Positions 34,889 through 43,980 of a DNA stretch of 64,000 nt are shown here, in pieces (the first letter of the stretch is position 1; every line of letters begins with the position of its first letter). The translations under genes and the position numbers were made by a program. The notes below the pieces were generated by a model. That model was not told where the DNA came from and did no database searches. It saw only the letters and a list, made by a program, of their open reading frames with translations. The DNA lies in assembly GCA_963797535.1 (NCBI GenBank), contig CAWCPQ010000002.1, forward strand, positions 310,001 to 374,000, written 5' to 3'. The DNA is from JAWWOL01 sp963797535 (GTDB taxonomy: Bacteria > Actinomycetota > Actinomycetes > JAWWOL01).

Positions 34889-35551
34889 ATGCCCTCCCGC
34901 CTCGCTGCACTCGTGCCCGACGCCACGGTGGCGAGATGGCTCCGGGTACGCCGGCTGCTGAGGCGGCACCGTCGGCTGGTCGTGGCCGCGCTTGTCGCCA
35001 CCTGCGTCGCGGCAGGGCTGCGATCCGTCTCCCCACCCGCACCGACCCTGGTCGCCGTCACCGTCGCCGCGCACGACCTGCCTGGCGGCTCCGTGCTGCG
35101 ACCGTCGGACCTGACCCGGGCCCGACTTCCCCCGGCTGCGGTTCCCGCCGGCACGCTCACGGTCTCCGCGGTCGGTCGTACGCTGGCCGGTCCCGTCCGC
35201 AGCGGCGAGCCGGTCACCGACGTGCGACTGATCGGACCCGGGCTGGTTGCCTCGTTGGCGCACGGCATGGTGGCGACGCCGGTGCGCCTGGCCGACTCGG
35301 CGATCGGGTCGCTGATCTCACCCGGCGACCTGGTCGACGTGCTGGCGGCTCCAGCGGACCCGGCGGCGCGGACCACGACGACGGTGGTGGCCACCGGCGT
35401 ACGCGTGCTCGCGGTGCCGGCTCCGGTGGTGGGAGCGGCGACCGACGATGGTTCGCTGGTGCTGCTGGCGACCAGCAGGCCCGAGGCACTCGCCCTGGCC
35501 GTTGCAGCCACCGCCGAGCGACTGTCGATCACGTGGACCGCGCAGCCCTGA
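34889..35551 (+). CDS. SAF domain / CpaB-RcpC-like protein
   Basis: A 220-residue protein with one membrane segment (HRRLVVAALVATCVAAGL, residues 27-45). A SAF domain follows (VAVTVAAHDLPGGSVLRPSDLTRARLPPAAVPAG), then LAGPVRSGEPVTDVRL and ISPGDLVDVLAAP. This order is found in CpaB/RcpC, the periplasmic factors of Flp/Tad pilus assembly. No other pilus genes lie in the window, so the role here is open; isolated SAF proteins next to fmdB and mscL are common in actinobacteria. Transcription probably begins at the ATG. Confidence 0.8.
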   Translation: MPSRLAALVPDATVARWLRVRRLLRRHRRLVVAALVATCVAAGLRSVSPPAPTLVAVTVAAHDLPGGSVLRPSDLTRARLPPAAVPAGTLTVSAVGRTLAGPVRSGEPVTDVRLIGPGLVASLAHGMVATPVRLADSAIGSLISPGDLVDVLAAPADPAARTTTTVVATGVRVLAVPAPVVGAATDDGSLVLLATSRPEALALAVAATAERLSITWTAQP

Positions 35552-35609
35552 GGTGCCTGCGGTCCTCAACGACACCGGCCGACGATGGCGCCCTCGCCTC
35601 GACCAAGGG

Positions 35610-36980
35610 TCAGGCGCCGGCGACCGTCATGCCCTCGATCAGCAGCGTCGCGCCGGCCAGTGAGCCGCCGAACGGCAGGAACCTGCGGTCATCACCCAGG
35701 GCCACGACGGCCTTGAGCATGTCGAGGATGGTCGAGGACACCGTCAGCTCTCGTACGGGCTCGGCCAGCTGGCCGTCGCGGATCCACAGGCCGGTGGCGC
35801 CGACGCTGAACTCGCCGGACACCGGGTTGACGCCGGAGTGCACGCCCGACACGTCCTGGACGTAGAGCCCGGTGCCGGCGCGGCGCAGGATCTCCTCGAC
35901 GGGGGTCTCGTCGCCGACCAGGAACAAGTTGGTCGAGGCGACGCCCGGGGTCGAGGTGTGCCCGGACCGCGAGGCGTTGCCGGTCGAGCGGGAGGCGTCG
36001 CCGGCCCTGGCGGCGGTCTCGGTGTTGTGCAGCCAGCCGCGCAGCTCGCCGCGGTCGACCAGGACGGTGCGGCCGGTCGGCACGCCCTCGTCGTCGAACG
36101 GCGCCGTGCCGGGCCCCTCCGGCAGCCGGCCGTCGTCGACGATCGACAGCGACGTGTGCGCCACCAGCTCGCCGATCTTGTCGGCGAGCAGCGAACGGCC
36201 CTTCTGCACCGAGTCGGCCGAGAACGCGTCGGCGAGGACGCCGAGGAAGGTCGCGGTCACGATCGGGTCAAAAACCACGGGAACGCTGGCCGTCGCCGGC
36301 TTGGTCGCGCCGAGCAGCCGAGTCGCGCGCAGTGCCCCCTCGCGGCCAGCAGCATCGAGGTCGAGCTCGTCCGCTGATCTGCCCATGGACAGGCCGAGGC
36401 CGGTCTGGGTCTCGTCGCCGCGGCGGGCCAGCGCCGAGACGTAGGCATAGGCGTCGGTACGGGAGTAGGCGGCACTGACGCCGGCCGTCGAGGCGACCGC
36501 GCCGCGGGACAGCCCGTCGCCGTACACCGCTGCTGCCACGCCACTCACCCGGTTGTCCGCGGCTCTGGTCAGCCGCTCGAGCTCGATCGCCATCGCCACC
36601 TTGCGAGCGGTCGGCACGTCGGCGAATCCCTCGGCGACCAGGCTGGGCAACGGGGACAACCCCGAGGTGTCGCGAGGCAGCGGCAGCACGTTGCCGACGT
36701 CGGCCGTGCCGTAAGCGGCGTTCGACCTCGCCTCCTCCAGCGCGTACGCCAAACCGTCGTCACTCACGTCCGAGGTCGAGGCGAAGCCGAGCTTGCCGTC
36801 GATGATGACGCGTACGCCGACGCCGCGGGACTCGGAGCTGGTGAGCGTCTCGACCTCGCCGTCGAACACCGTGACCGAGGTGCCGACGGCGTGGGTCGCG
36901 AAGGCCTCGACCTGCTCGCCGGCCCCGGCCCGGTCGACCACCCGCTGTGCCAGGGCCAGCAGGTCGCTGTCGCCGCTCAT
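35610..36980 (-). CDS. TldE/PmbA family protease component
   Basis: A 456-residue member of the TldD/TldE (PmbA) family. Conserved segments are VTVFDGEVETLTSSESRGVGVRV, DVGNVLPLPRD, SVPVVFDPIVTATFLGVLADAFSADSVQKGRSLLADKIG, APFDDEGVPTGRTVLVDRGELRGWLHNTETA and GEFSVGATGLWIRDGQLAEPV. It lacks the HExxxH metal site present in its neighbour, so it is the non-catalytic TldE half of the heterodimer that degrades unfolded peptides. The ATG at 36980 overlaps the TldD stop by four bases. Confidence 0.92.
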   Translation of the reverse strand: MSGDSDLLALAQRVVDRAGAGEQVEAFATHAVGTSVTVFDGEVETLTSSESRGVGVRVIIDGKLGFASTSDVSDDGLAYALEEARSNAAYGTADVGNVLPLPRDTSGLSPLPSLVAEGFADVPTARKVAMAIELERLTRAADNRVSGVAAAVYGDGLSRGAVASTAGVSAAYSRTDAYAYVSALARRGDETQTGLGLSMGRSADELDLDAAGREGALRATRLLGATKPATASVPVVFDPIVTATFLGVLADAFSADSVQKGRSLLADKIGELVAHTSLSIVDDGRLPEGPGTAPFDDEGVPTGRTVLVDRGELRGWLHNTETAARAGDASRSTGNASRSGHTSTPGVASTNLFLVGDETPVEEILRRAGTGLYVQDVSGVHSGVNPVSGEFSVGATGLWIRDGQLAEPVRELTVSSTILDMLKAVVALGDDRRFLPFGGSLAGATLLIEGMTVAGA

Positions 36981-38360
36981 GCCAGACCTCCCACGGTCAG
37001 GGTCGAGATCCGCAGGGTGGGCGTGCCGAACGCGACCGGGACCCACTGGCCACCCTTGCCGCACATGCCCTGTTTGAGGGCGAAGTCGGTGCCGACGCCG
37101 TCGACGTTGGCCAGCGCCTTGGGCCCGTTGCCGGTGATGTTCGCGCCGCGCACCCGCGCGCCGAGGACACCGTTGTCGATCAGGTAGCCCTCGGTCACCC
37201 CGAAGACGAAGTCGCCGGTGGCCGGGTTGACCTCGCCGCCGCCGAGCTCGGCGCAGAACAAGCCGCGCTTGACGTCGGACACCAGGGTCGCCGGGTCGTC
37301 GAGGCCGGGCAGCACCAGCGAGTTGCTCATCCGGGGTAGCGGGCACGTGCGCGTAGGACTGCCGCCTGCCGTGCCCGGTCGACTCGGTGCCGAGCCGGTG
37401 CGCCGAGATCCGGTCGCTCATGACCCCGGTCTGCACTCCCTTGTCGAACAGGGTCGTCCGGGTCGCGACGGTGCCCTCGTCGTCGAAGCCGTAGGAGCCC
37501 CAGCCGCCGGGTACGGTCGGGTCGTCGACGCCGCTGAACAGCGCGCTGCCGACCTTGTCCCCTCGGGTGCGGGCATAGACCGTCGTGTCCTTGCCGATCG
37601 CGTCGGCCTCGAGGCCGTGGCCGCACGCCTCGTGGAACAGCACCCCGCCACCGCCGGCGTTGAGCACGACCGTCATCTCGCCCGCCGGTGAGGGAACCGA
37701 GTCGAGCAGCCGCAGCGCCTGCTGAGCTGCCCGCTCGCCGACCTCCTCCGGCGGGAACTCGTCGTAGTGCTCCATGCCCTTGGAGGCGCCGGGGCCGTCG
37801 AACCCGGTCTGGGTGAGGTCGCCGCGCGAGGCGACCACCTGCGCCGCCAGCCGCGTACGCACCCGGGTCGTGTCGGAGAGGTGGCCGAACGAGTTGGCCA
37901 CGAGGACCCGCTGGGCGACGTCGGCGTACGAGACCATCACCTGCACCACGTCGCCGCCCTGGGCCCAGGCGGACTCCTCGCAGCGGCGGGCCAGGTCGAC
38001 CTTGGCCTGCTTGGTCGCGTTGGCGGGCGAGATCAGCGCCGGGTGGGACAGCGGCGGCTCGACCCGGGTGAGGTCGATCACGGTCAGCGACTGGGCACCG
38101 GAAATGCCTGCTGCTGCTGCCTTGGCGGCGCTGAGCATCGAGTCGCGGGTGAGCACGTTGGTGTAGGCGTAGGCGGACTGGACGCCCTTGACCACCCGCA
38201 CGCCGACCCCCTGGGAACGGGTGCTGGTGAGCTCCTCGACCCGGCGGTCCTCGATGCGGATGGCGGTGGAGTCGCGCTTCTCCGCGTAGACCTCGGCCCA
38301 GTCGGCTCCGCTGGTCAACGCGGCCGTCAGCACCGCGGTGACATCGCTCTCGTCCAGCAC
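36977..38360 (-). CDS. TldD family metalloprotease (frameshifted in this sequence)
   Basis: The catalytic TldD half, about 461 residues when repaired. The zinc motif HEACGHGLEAD (HExxxH) follows AGEMTVVLNAGGGGVLF. Upstream are RDSTAIRIEDRRVEELTSTRSQGVGVRVV and SYADVAQRVLVANSFG, both family features. After a break near 37330, one extra C in a CCCC run, the frame continues with SLVLPGLDD, GEVNPATGDFVFGVTEGYLI and ALKQGMCGKGGQ. The GTG at 38360 has an AGGAGCAGGT site; a TAGGGT -10 lies about 40 bases upstream. Together with TldE it forms a two-gene operon for degrading short peptides or processing RiPP precursors; no RiPP cluster is seen here. Confidence 0.92.
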
Positions 38361-38447
38361 ACCTGCTCCTGTCGCCGTCTGCGTGTGGGCCTGCACGACC
38401 CTAACCGGCGCGAGACGGGACAAAGCACCCCCACCCCCGCGGGCGGG

Positions 38448-38852
38448 TCAGACCGGCGTCAGGTCGCGGGTGCAGAAGGCGCAGACCGTGGCCGGCTCGG
38501 GCACGGCGGACAGGCAGTGCGGACAGTCCCTGGTGGGCGCCGGCTCCTCCGGCAGCGGCCGGTAGCGGTCGAGCAGCGCACCCAGCGGCAGGACGACCAG
38601 GAAGTAGATCACCGCGGCCAGGATGACGAAGGCGATCAACGCGTTGACGAAGTCGCCGTAGTGGAACTTGGACTTGTTCACCGTGAAGTAGAGACCGGCG
38701 AAGTCCGGCTTCCCGCCGATGGCCGCGATCAGCGGCGTGACGAAGTCCTTGACGAATGCCACCACGAGAGCGCCGAACGCGGCACCGATGACGACCGCGA
38801 CCGCCAGGTCGACGACGTTGCCGCGGAGCAAGAACTTCTTGAAACCGCCCAT
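38448..38852 (-). CDS. mscL: Large-conductance mechanosensitive channel with C-terminal zinc ribbon
   Basis: A 134-residue MscL that opens under membrane tension to release solutes. The N-terminal GGFKKFLLRGNVVDLAVAVVIGAAFG is the gating helix, and the second helix is FVNALIAFVILAAVIYFLVVLPL. In place of the usual short bundle the C-terminus has a CPHCLSAVPEPATVCAFC segment that looks like a zinc ribbon. I chose the ATG at 38852, which has GGAG ten bases upstream; an ATG 15 bases earlier is also in frame. The locus near the 5-FCL region parallels mycobacterial Rv0985c. Confidence 0.93.
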   Translation of the reverse strand: MGGFKKFLLRGNVVDLAVAVVIGAAFGALVVAFVKDFVTPLIAAIGGKPDFAGLYFTVNKSKFHYGDFVNALIAFVILAAVIYFLVVLPLGALLDRYRPLPEEPAPTRDCPHCLSAVPEPATVCAFCTRDLTPV

Positions 38853-38920
38853 GACTGCTGACTCCATCGGTCGTCGGGACACCTGTCGCCACTGTATTGC
38901 CCGGCCCCGTGGAGCGCCGC

Positions 38921-39058
38921 TCAGCCGCCGTGGTGCGGCGGGCGCTGCTCCTCGAGCCACCGGTCGCGGTTGTCCTCGTCGCGCTCGCCCTCGCCCCACC
39001 CGCGGTCGGTGTCGTCCGCTGTCTGCTCCGGCAGGTCCGGCCGGTCGTCGGGACCCAC
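38921..39058 (-). CDS. Small acidic protein, 45 residues, coupled to the CBS gene
   Basis: A 45-residue ORF starting with GTG at 39058. The start codon overlaps the TAG stop of the CBS protein gene by one base (TAGTG), so translation would be coupled. The product is rich in Asp, Glu and Arg (for example DDTDRGWGEGERDED, then RWLEEQRPPHHGG). This composition and ending resemble short uncharacterised actinobacterial proteins with a DDTDRGWGE-like motif. No hydrophobic segment or cysteine is present. The function is unknown. Support: perfect coupling geometry and the motif; there is no independent evidence of expression. Confidence 0.6.
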   Translation of the reverse strand: MGPDDRPDLPEQTADDTDRGWGEGERDEDNRDRWLEEQRPPHHGG

Positions 39059-39516
39059 TAGTCGAGATCCCCTGCTTCGATCCGGGCCAGTCGCCGCTCA
39101 CGCACGAGCTCGTCGCTGGCCAGCTCGACGGCGTCCGGTTCCTTGGCCAGCGCGGCGAAGATCCCGACCAGGTCGCGCTGGCTGACCATGCCGACGACGC
39201 GGCCGTCCTCAACCACCGGCAGGTGCCGGATCCACCGTGACGCCATCTGCCGCGCCGCGTCGCTGACCGAGGTGTACGGGGTCACCGTGAGGACGGAGGT
39301 GGTCATCACCGCGCTGACCGGAGTCTCGGAGACGTCGAGGTCGCGGGCGATCGCCTTCATGACGTCGCGCTCGGTGATGATGCCGAGCAGGTCGGGGCCG
39401 TCCATCACCAGCAGCGAACCGGTCTGCTGGGCCCACATCCGCGCTGCTGCGGCCTTGATCGGCTCCGAGGCCGACTCGGTGACGCTGGCCTTGGTCATGA
39501 CCTCGCTGACGTACAT
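39058..39516 (-). CDS. CBS domain-containing protein
   Basis: A 152-residue protein made of a tandem pair of CBS domains. Each repeat has the pattern VSEVMTKASVTESAS...LLGIITERDVMKAIA and VSAVMTTSVLTVTPYTSVSDAARQM...VVGMVSQRDLVGIF. The pair usually binds adenosine nucleotides as an energy sensor. The first domain carries an Arg-Asp (ERD) and the second a QRD in the position used for phosphate binding. ATG 39516 has an AGGGAG site. A 45-residue ORF is coupled to its stop. No target enzyme is fused, so it probably acts on a separate partner. Confidence 0.92.
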   Translation of the reverse strand: MYVSEVMTKASVTESASEPIKAAAARMWAQQTGSLLVMDGPDLLGIITERDVMKAIARDLDVSETPVSAVMTTSVLTVTPYTSVSDAARQMASRWIRHLPVVEDGRVVGMVSQRDLVGIFAALAKEPDAVELASDELVRERRLARIEAGDLD

Positions 39517-39631
39517 GGCCGCTCCCTGTTCGATGAGGACCTCGCTGATGCGGACACTACTCGCCTGCTACGACGCCCTTCCCCGCGCTGGTGGACGGAC
39601 AAAGCCAAAGCACAGCGCCACCAAACGACAG

Positions 39632-39665
39632 CGTGGCCGGCTCCGAAACGGGAGCCGGCCACGCT
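39632..39665 (-). terminator. Terminator after the YkuD gene
   Basis: A perfect 14-bp stem, GCGTGGCCGGCTCC and its complement, around a six-base loop. It lies 24 bases beyond the YkuD stop. The plus-strand side is followed by TGTTGTTG, so it may work in both directions. Confidence 0.85.
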
Positions 39666-39688
39666 GTTGTTGCTGAACGAGTAGTGCC

Positions 39689-41235
39689 TCAGTGGTAGAT
39701 GTGCACCGGGGTGCCGATGGCGAGCAGGTCGTACAGCCGGTTCATCGCCGGCACGGTGATGCGAACGCAGCCGTGGCTGGCCGGGTAGGCCGGTACGGCA
39801 CCTTCACCGTGAATCGCGTAGCCCTCGAAGAAGTAGGCCGGACGGTAGAGCGTGCCGAGCTTGCTGGTCCGCCAGGCGTTGATCTTGCGCTGGATGTGGA
39901 ACGTGCCCTCGGGGGTGATCGCCTGGGAGGGAACGCCGGCGTAGTAGTAGGTGCCGCCGAAGCCGGTGGACGAGTCGATGATCCGCTGGATGACGCCGCC
40001 CGTGGACATGATCACTACCTGCAGGGACTTGTTGACCTCGAAGCTGCGGCCCGAGTCTTGGAAGCGCAGCCTGGGCACGACCGGCTTGGCCAGCGCCCGG
40101 CGCACCGCCGCGGTGACGGCGCCGTTGCGCGCCAGACCTTGGACCTTCTCGAACGCGGTCACCGCGTGGAAGGTGTCGTAGCCGTACGAACCGTTGACAG
40201 CGCCGACGTCGTAGTGCAGCGCGAGGAGCCGACGCTGCAGCGCGAGGACGTCCGGGCCGCTCTCGCCCTGGACCAGGTCACGGTCGGAGACGGTGATCGA
40301 AACCGTCGCGGAGGCGCCGGAGGCGTGGACGGTGGTGGCCGGCACGTAGGCACGCAACTTGTAGGTGAGCGTGGTGGTCGGCCTCAGGTCGAGGGAGTAG
40401 GCACCGCTGGCGGTCGACTTCGTGGTCTTGACCGTCGTCCACTTGTTGGCCGCGTAGCGCTCCAGGTAGACCGTCTGCACGCCGGTCGGCTTGACGTGCC
40501 CGCTGACGGTGACCGTGTCGTACGTCGCGACCACGGTCGGCCCGCCGAGCGTCACCGAGGCGTGGACCTGGAGTGAGGCCACCTTGGAGGTGGAGGCGCC
40601 GTAGTAGAGGTTCTTGGTGTGGCGCAGCGTGAACTGCGTGTTGCGCCCGAAGGTGACCGGGAACCGGACGATGCCGTTGGCGTCGGTGGTGGAGGAGAGC
40701 CAGCCCACCCACTTGCTGGTGCCGGCCAGGCGCTGGTAGAGCGTGATCTGCTGGCCCTTGATCCCGGCGCCAGCGGCGCCGAGGCGCAGACGGCCGCTGA
40801 CCTCGGTCTTGGCGCCGTAGGTCACCGCGCCAGGGTGGACCCCGATGGAGAGCGACGTCGCAGCGAGGGCCGCGGTCGTGATCTTGGCCGGGACGGAGTA
40901 CGTAGGTGCCGTACTTGGCAAAGACCGAGAACGAGTACTTGGTCGCGTACGCCAGCCCGGTGACGAGGACGGTGTGACTGACGGTGGCCGTGGTGGTGAC
41001 GGCCGTACCCTGGAGTGGCGGTGAGCGGAGCCACCTTGCCGACGGCCTTGCGGACGACGACCGCGTCCGGCGCGGGACTCGGGTTGGTCCACGTAAGCCT
41101 GACCGCACCGGCTCCCTGAGCGGCGTGCAGACCGGTCACGGGGGCCGGTCCGGCAGCGAGAGCGACGCCCCCCGGCAGGATGGCCACAGCGCCTGCGACC
41201 GAGGCGGCCGCGACTAAGGACAATAAACGGCGCAC
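39689..41235 (-). CDS. L,D-transpeptidase (YkuD) with FN3-like and peptidoglycan-binding domains (frameshifted)
   Basis: An exported cell-wall cross-linking enzyme of about 515 residues. Order: signal peptide (VRRLLSLVAAASVAGAVAIL), FN3-like domain (PVTGLHAAQGAGAVRLTWTNPS), two Ig-like repeats (GAKTEVSGRLRLG; YDTVTVSGHVKP), a peptidoglycan-binding domain (GESGPDVLALQRRLLALHYDVGAVNGSYGYDT) and the YkuD domain. The catalytic motif is IHGEGAVPAYPASHGCVRI, with the nucleophilic cysteine intact. Shifts near 41010 and 40905 break the FN3 part. The GTG at 41235 has a GAGAGGAG site. Codons 4 and 7 are TTA, the rarest leucine codon in such genomes. A palindrome upstream may regulate it. Confidence 0.92.
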
Positions 41236-41405
41236 GGCCGCAACTCCTCTCCCCCGGCGCCCCCGAGGGCCACCAGCAGAACGATTCACCGCCCCCACCG
41301 AGTGGCAGAACCGGACAAACAGGCAGTTTCGTCAGCCAGTCAACCGCATCGGCGGCCAAATACCCCACGCTTGCCGAAATTCGCTTCAACCTGGCTTCTT
41401 GTTAC

Positions 41406-41435
41406 AGCCTAGACGCACAACCTGAGAATCAGGTT
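41406..41435 (-). promoter_or_regulatory. Putative YkuD promoter with a perfect palindrome at the -35 position
   Basis: On the minus strand the perfect palindrome AACCTGA-TTC-TCAGGTT (41419-41435) lies seven bases before TAGGCT (-10, 41406-41411). It would occupy the -35 area, so a bound regulator would either block or replace normal -35 contact. The leader would be about 160 bases; I see no known riboswitch in it (41236-41405). Confidence 0.45.
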
Positions 41436-41547
41436 GCCGATTCCGGCCATGGAATTTCGGATGACTTCGATAGGGTGTCGTCGCACGGCAGCACCGAAAC
41501 CGGCCCCGTGGGGATGTGGACGGGTACCGGTGAGGCCGCGTTCGGCC

Positions 41548-41621
41548 GCCCCCGTAGCTCAGGCGGATAGAGCGACCGCCTCCTAAGCGGTAGGCCACAG
41601 GTTCGAGTCCTGTCGGGGGCA
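41548..41621 (+). tRNA. tRNA-Arg (anticodon CCT)
   Basis: A 74-base cloverleaf. The acceptor stem GCCCCCG pairs with CGGGGGC and the discriminator is A. The D arm is TAGCTCAGGCGGATAGAGC. The anticodon stem ACCGC/GCGGT holds the loop CTCCTAA, giving CCT, which reads AGG. The T arm ACAGGTTCGAGTCCTGT is standard. CCA is not encoded. Confidence 0.95.
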
Positions 41622-41693
41622 CAGATGTGTATCGGTGGCGATTCCAACGGTCCGGCAGACGCGCGGGTCCCGTCCGCCCCATACTCGTCAACC

Positions 41694-42710
41694 ATGTCCA
41701 CCCCTGCGCCCGCCGGCCCTGGCGGAGGCGCGTCCGGTCCTCCCAGCGAGGCGGACCGGCTGCTGCTCGATGCGGCCAAGCGAGCTCCGGCCTTGGTCTT
41801 CGCCGGGCGGCTGCTGCCCGACGAGGAATACCGCGAGATGGTCGTGGGACCGCACGTGGCCGTGCTGCTCGGCGGTGACACCGCAGGCGTGGACTCCTCT
41901 GCGGTGTGGGAGTCCTCGGTCCACCCCGACGACTGGGACACCTACGTCAGCATCCACGGCGACCTGCAGCGTCAGGTGCCGACGTCGGTGGAGTACCGGC
42001 TGATCGGCCTCGACGGTGTCACCCGATGGATGCTCGAACGAACAGTCCCGCGCACGAAGGACGAGAACGGCGTGGTCTTCGACGGCATCGTCGTCGACAT
42101 CACCGAGCTGCGCCTGCGCTACGACACCATGGTCGCCAAGCTCGCGCAGGCCGACGAGCACGCCGTCGCCCTCGAGCGGGCCAGGGTGGCGGCCGAGGCC
42201 AGAGCCAGGGTGGACGAGCTGACCGGGCTGCACAACCGCCGGCACTTCACCGAGCTGCTGTTCCGCCAGGTGCTGCGCTGCGGCCTCACCGGCGACCCGG
42301 TCGCCGTGCTCATGCTCGACATCGACCACTTCAAGGCGATCAACGACGCCCACGGGCACATGGTCGGTGATGCCGCCCTGGCGGCGGCGGCCGCTCGCCT
42401 GCGCGCCGCGATCCGGCCCACCGACGTGCTCGCCCGCTGGGGTGGCGAGGAGTTCGTTGTGCTCCTACAAGCGGTGCACGACACGGTCACGCTGCACCAG
42501 CGGGCCGAGGAGCTGCGCATCGCCATCCGGGACGCGCCGCTGGCCGCCGGCACCGCCATCGTCGACCTGCGGGTGTCGATCGGCGGCACGTGCCGCACCG
42601 TTTCCCGTACCGACAGCGCGGCCTTGCTCGAGGACGCGGACCGGGCGATGTACGAGGCCAAGACCCGTGGCCGCGACCAGGTCGTCATCGACGGCTTCGA
42701 CCCGGTCTAA
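41694..42710 (+). CDS. PAS-GGDEF diguanylate cyclase
   Basis: A 338-residue soluble protein. The N-terminal half is a PAS-fold sensor ending in the PAC-like FDGIVVDITELR. A short coiled coil (ALERARVAAEARARVD) leads to the GGDEF domain starting DELTGLHNRRHFTELL. The active site is GGEEF (LARWGGEEFVVLL), with an inhibitory RxxD site (RPTD) five residues before it, so it should make cyclic di-GMP under product feedback. MLDIDHFKAINDAHGHMVGD is the metal/substrate segment. The ATG at 41694 is the best start before the PAS part. It converges on the MFS gene with a four-base overlap. It is the third c-di-GMP gene within 14 kb. Confidence 0.9.
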   Translation: MSTPAPAGPGGGASGPPSEADRLLLDAAKRAPALVFAGRLLPDEEYREMVVGPHVAVLLGGDTAGVDSSAVWESSVHPDDWDTYVSIHGDLQRQVPTSVEYRLIGLDGVTRWMLERTVPRTKDENGVVFDGIVVDITELRLRYDTMVAKLAQADEHAVALERARVAAEARARVDELTGLHNRRHFTELLFRQVLRCGLTGDPVAVLMLDIDHFKAINDAHGHMVGDAALAAAAARLRAAIRPTDVLARWGGEEFVVLLQAVHDTVTLHQRAEELRIAIRDAPLAAGTAIVDLRVSIGGTCRTVSRTDSAALLEDADRAMYEAKTRGRDQVVIDGFDPV

Positions 42711-43980
42711 CCGACGGCGACCGGATCCCGTTCGGACAAGGTCTTGCGCGAGTCGTAGCGCACGAACGCCGGCACCATCGCCGACAGCACGAGCGTCAGC
42801 CCGATGCAGATCAAGCCGCCGGACACCACCGAGAAGGCGTTGCTGCTGGCGGCCGCGACGGCACCGGCCTCGAGGTCGCCGAGACGTGGGCCACCAGCGA
42901 CGACGACCATGAAGACGCCGGACAGCCGGCCCTGCATGCCCTCCGGCGCGTCGGTCTGCAGGATCGTGGACCGGAAGACGGCGCTGATGGTGTCGGAGGC
43001 GCCGGCGATGGCGAGGAAGAACAACGCGATCACCAGCGACGACGTCAGACCGAACAGCGTGATCGCGGCTCCCCAGGCCAGGATCGCGGCGACGATGGCG
43101 ACACCCTGCTTGTGCACCCGGCTCATCCAGCCGCCGGAGATCGACGCGAGGAAAGCACCCACCGCGGGAGCCGCGTACAGCCAGCCGGCCGTCGCGACTC
43201 CGCCGTGGAAGTGGTTGACGGCAAGAGCCGGGAACAGCGCCCGCGGCATGCCGAAGACCATCGCGACGATGTCGAGCGCGAAGGTCATCAGCAGCACCTT
43301 GCGACCGCGCAGGAACCGCAGGCCTTCCATGATCGACGCCAGCCCGGCCTTCATCGCGTCGGCTGCCGGTGGCATCGCCGGCAGCCGGAACACCACGGCG
43401 AACAGGGCGACCGTGAACGACGCGACGTCGAAGCCGTACGCCGCCCCGAAGCCGAACAGCCCCACCAGAAGCGCCGGCGATCAGCGGACCGGCGATGACA
43501 CCGAGGTTGAAGATGCGCGAAGAACAGGTTGTTGGCCGCGGCGATCTCGGTCGGCGGCACCAGCGACGGGACCATCGCCCGACGGGCCGGCGCGTCGAGC
43601 GCGAAGAACGCGGACTGAATCGACGATGCACAGGTAGAGCAGCCACAGCTGGTTGCAGGTCGAGCGCCGCCTGAACGACCAGCACGAGACTGACCGCGGC
43701 CGACCCGCACGAGGTGAAGATGACCAGCTTGCGCCGGTCGACCGCGTCGGCGACGGCGCCGCCGTACAGACCGAACACCAGCAGCGGGATCAGCGCGGCG
43801 AGGCCGACCAGTCCGACGTCGAGCGAGGACTTGGTCAAGCGCGTAGATCTGCAGCGGGATGGCCACCTGGGTGACCTGCGTCCCGGCGACCGACACGGCC
43901 TCACCGATGAACAGCCAGCGGAACGGCTTGTTCTCACGGATCGGGGTGGTGTCGACAGCGTGGCGGCTGAGCCAGCTCAC
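42707..43980 (-). CDS. MFS transporter (several frameshifts)
   Basis: A major-facilitator permease of about 424 residues like the MFS_3/enterobactin-exporter type. Hydrophobic pieces in successive frames include NKPFRWLFIGEAVSVAGTQVTQVAIPLQIYAL, VGLVGLAALIPLLVFGLYGGAVADAVDRRKLV, LDAPARRAMVPSLVPPTEIAAANNL, ASFTVALFAVVFRLP and TAGWLYAAPAVGAFLASISGGWMS. The loop GGAVADAVDRRK is the typical motif A. At least four shifts fall between 43840 and 43470; after that the frame is intact. GTG 43980 overlaps the pdxH stop by four bases. A substrate cannot be inferred; drug or metabolite export is usual for this subfamily. Confidence 0.85.

Noticed and set aside
34889..35551. Part of a Flp/Tad pilus locus
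   Set aside because: The CpaB-like protein stands alone; no ATPase, secretin, pilin or prepilin peptidase gene lies nearby.
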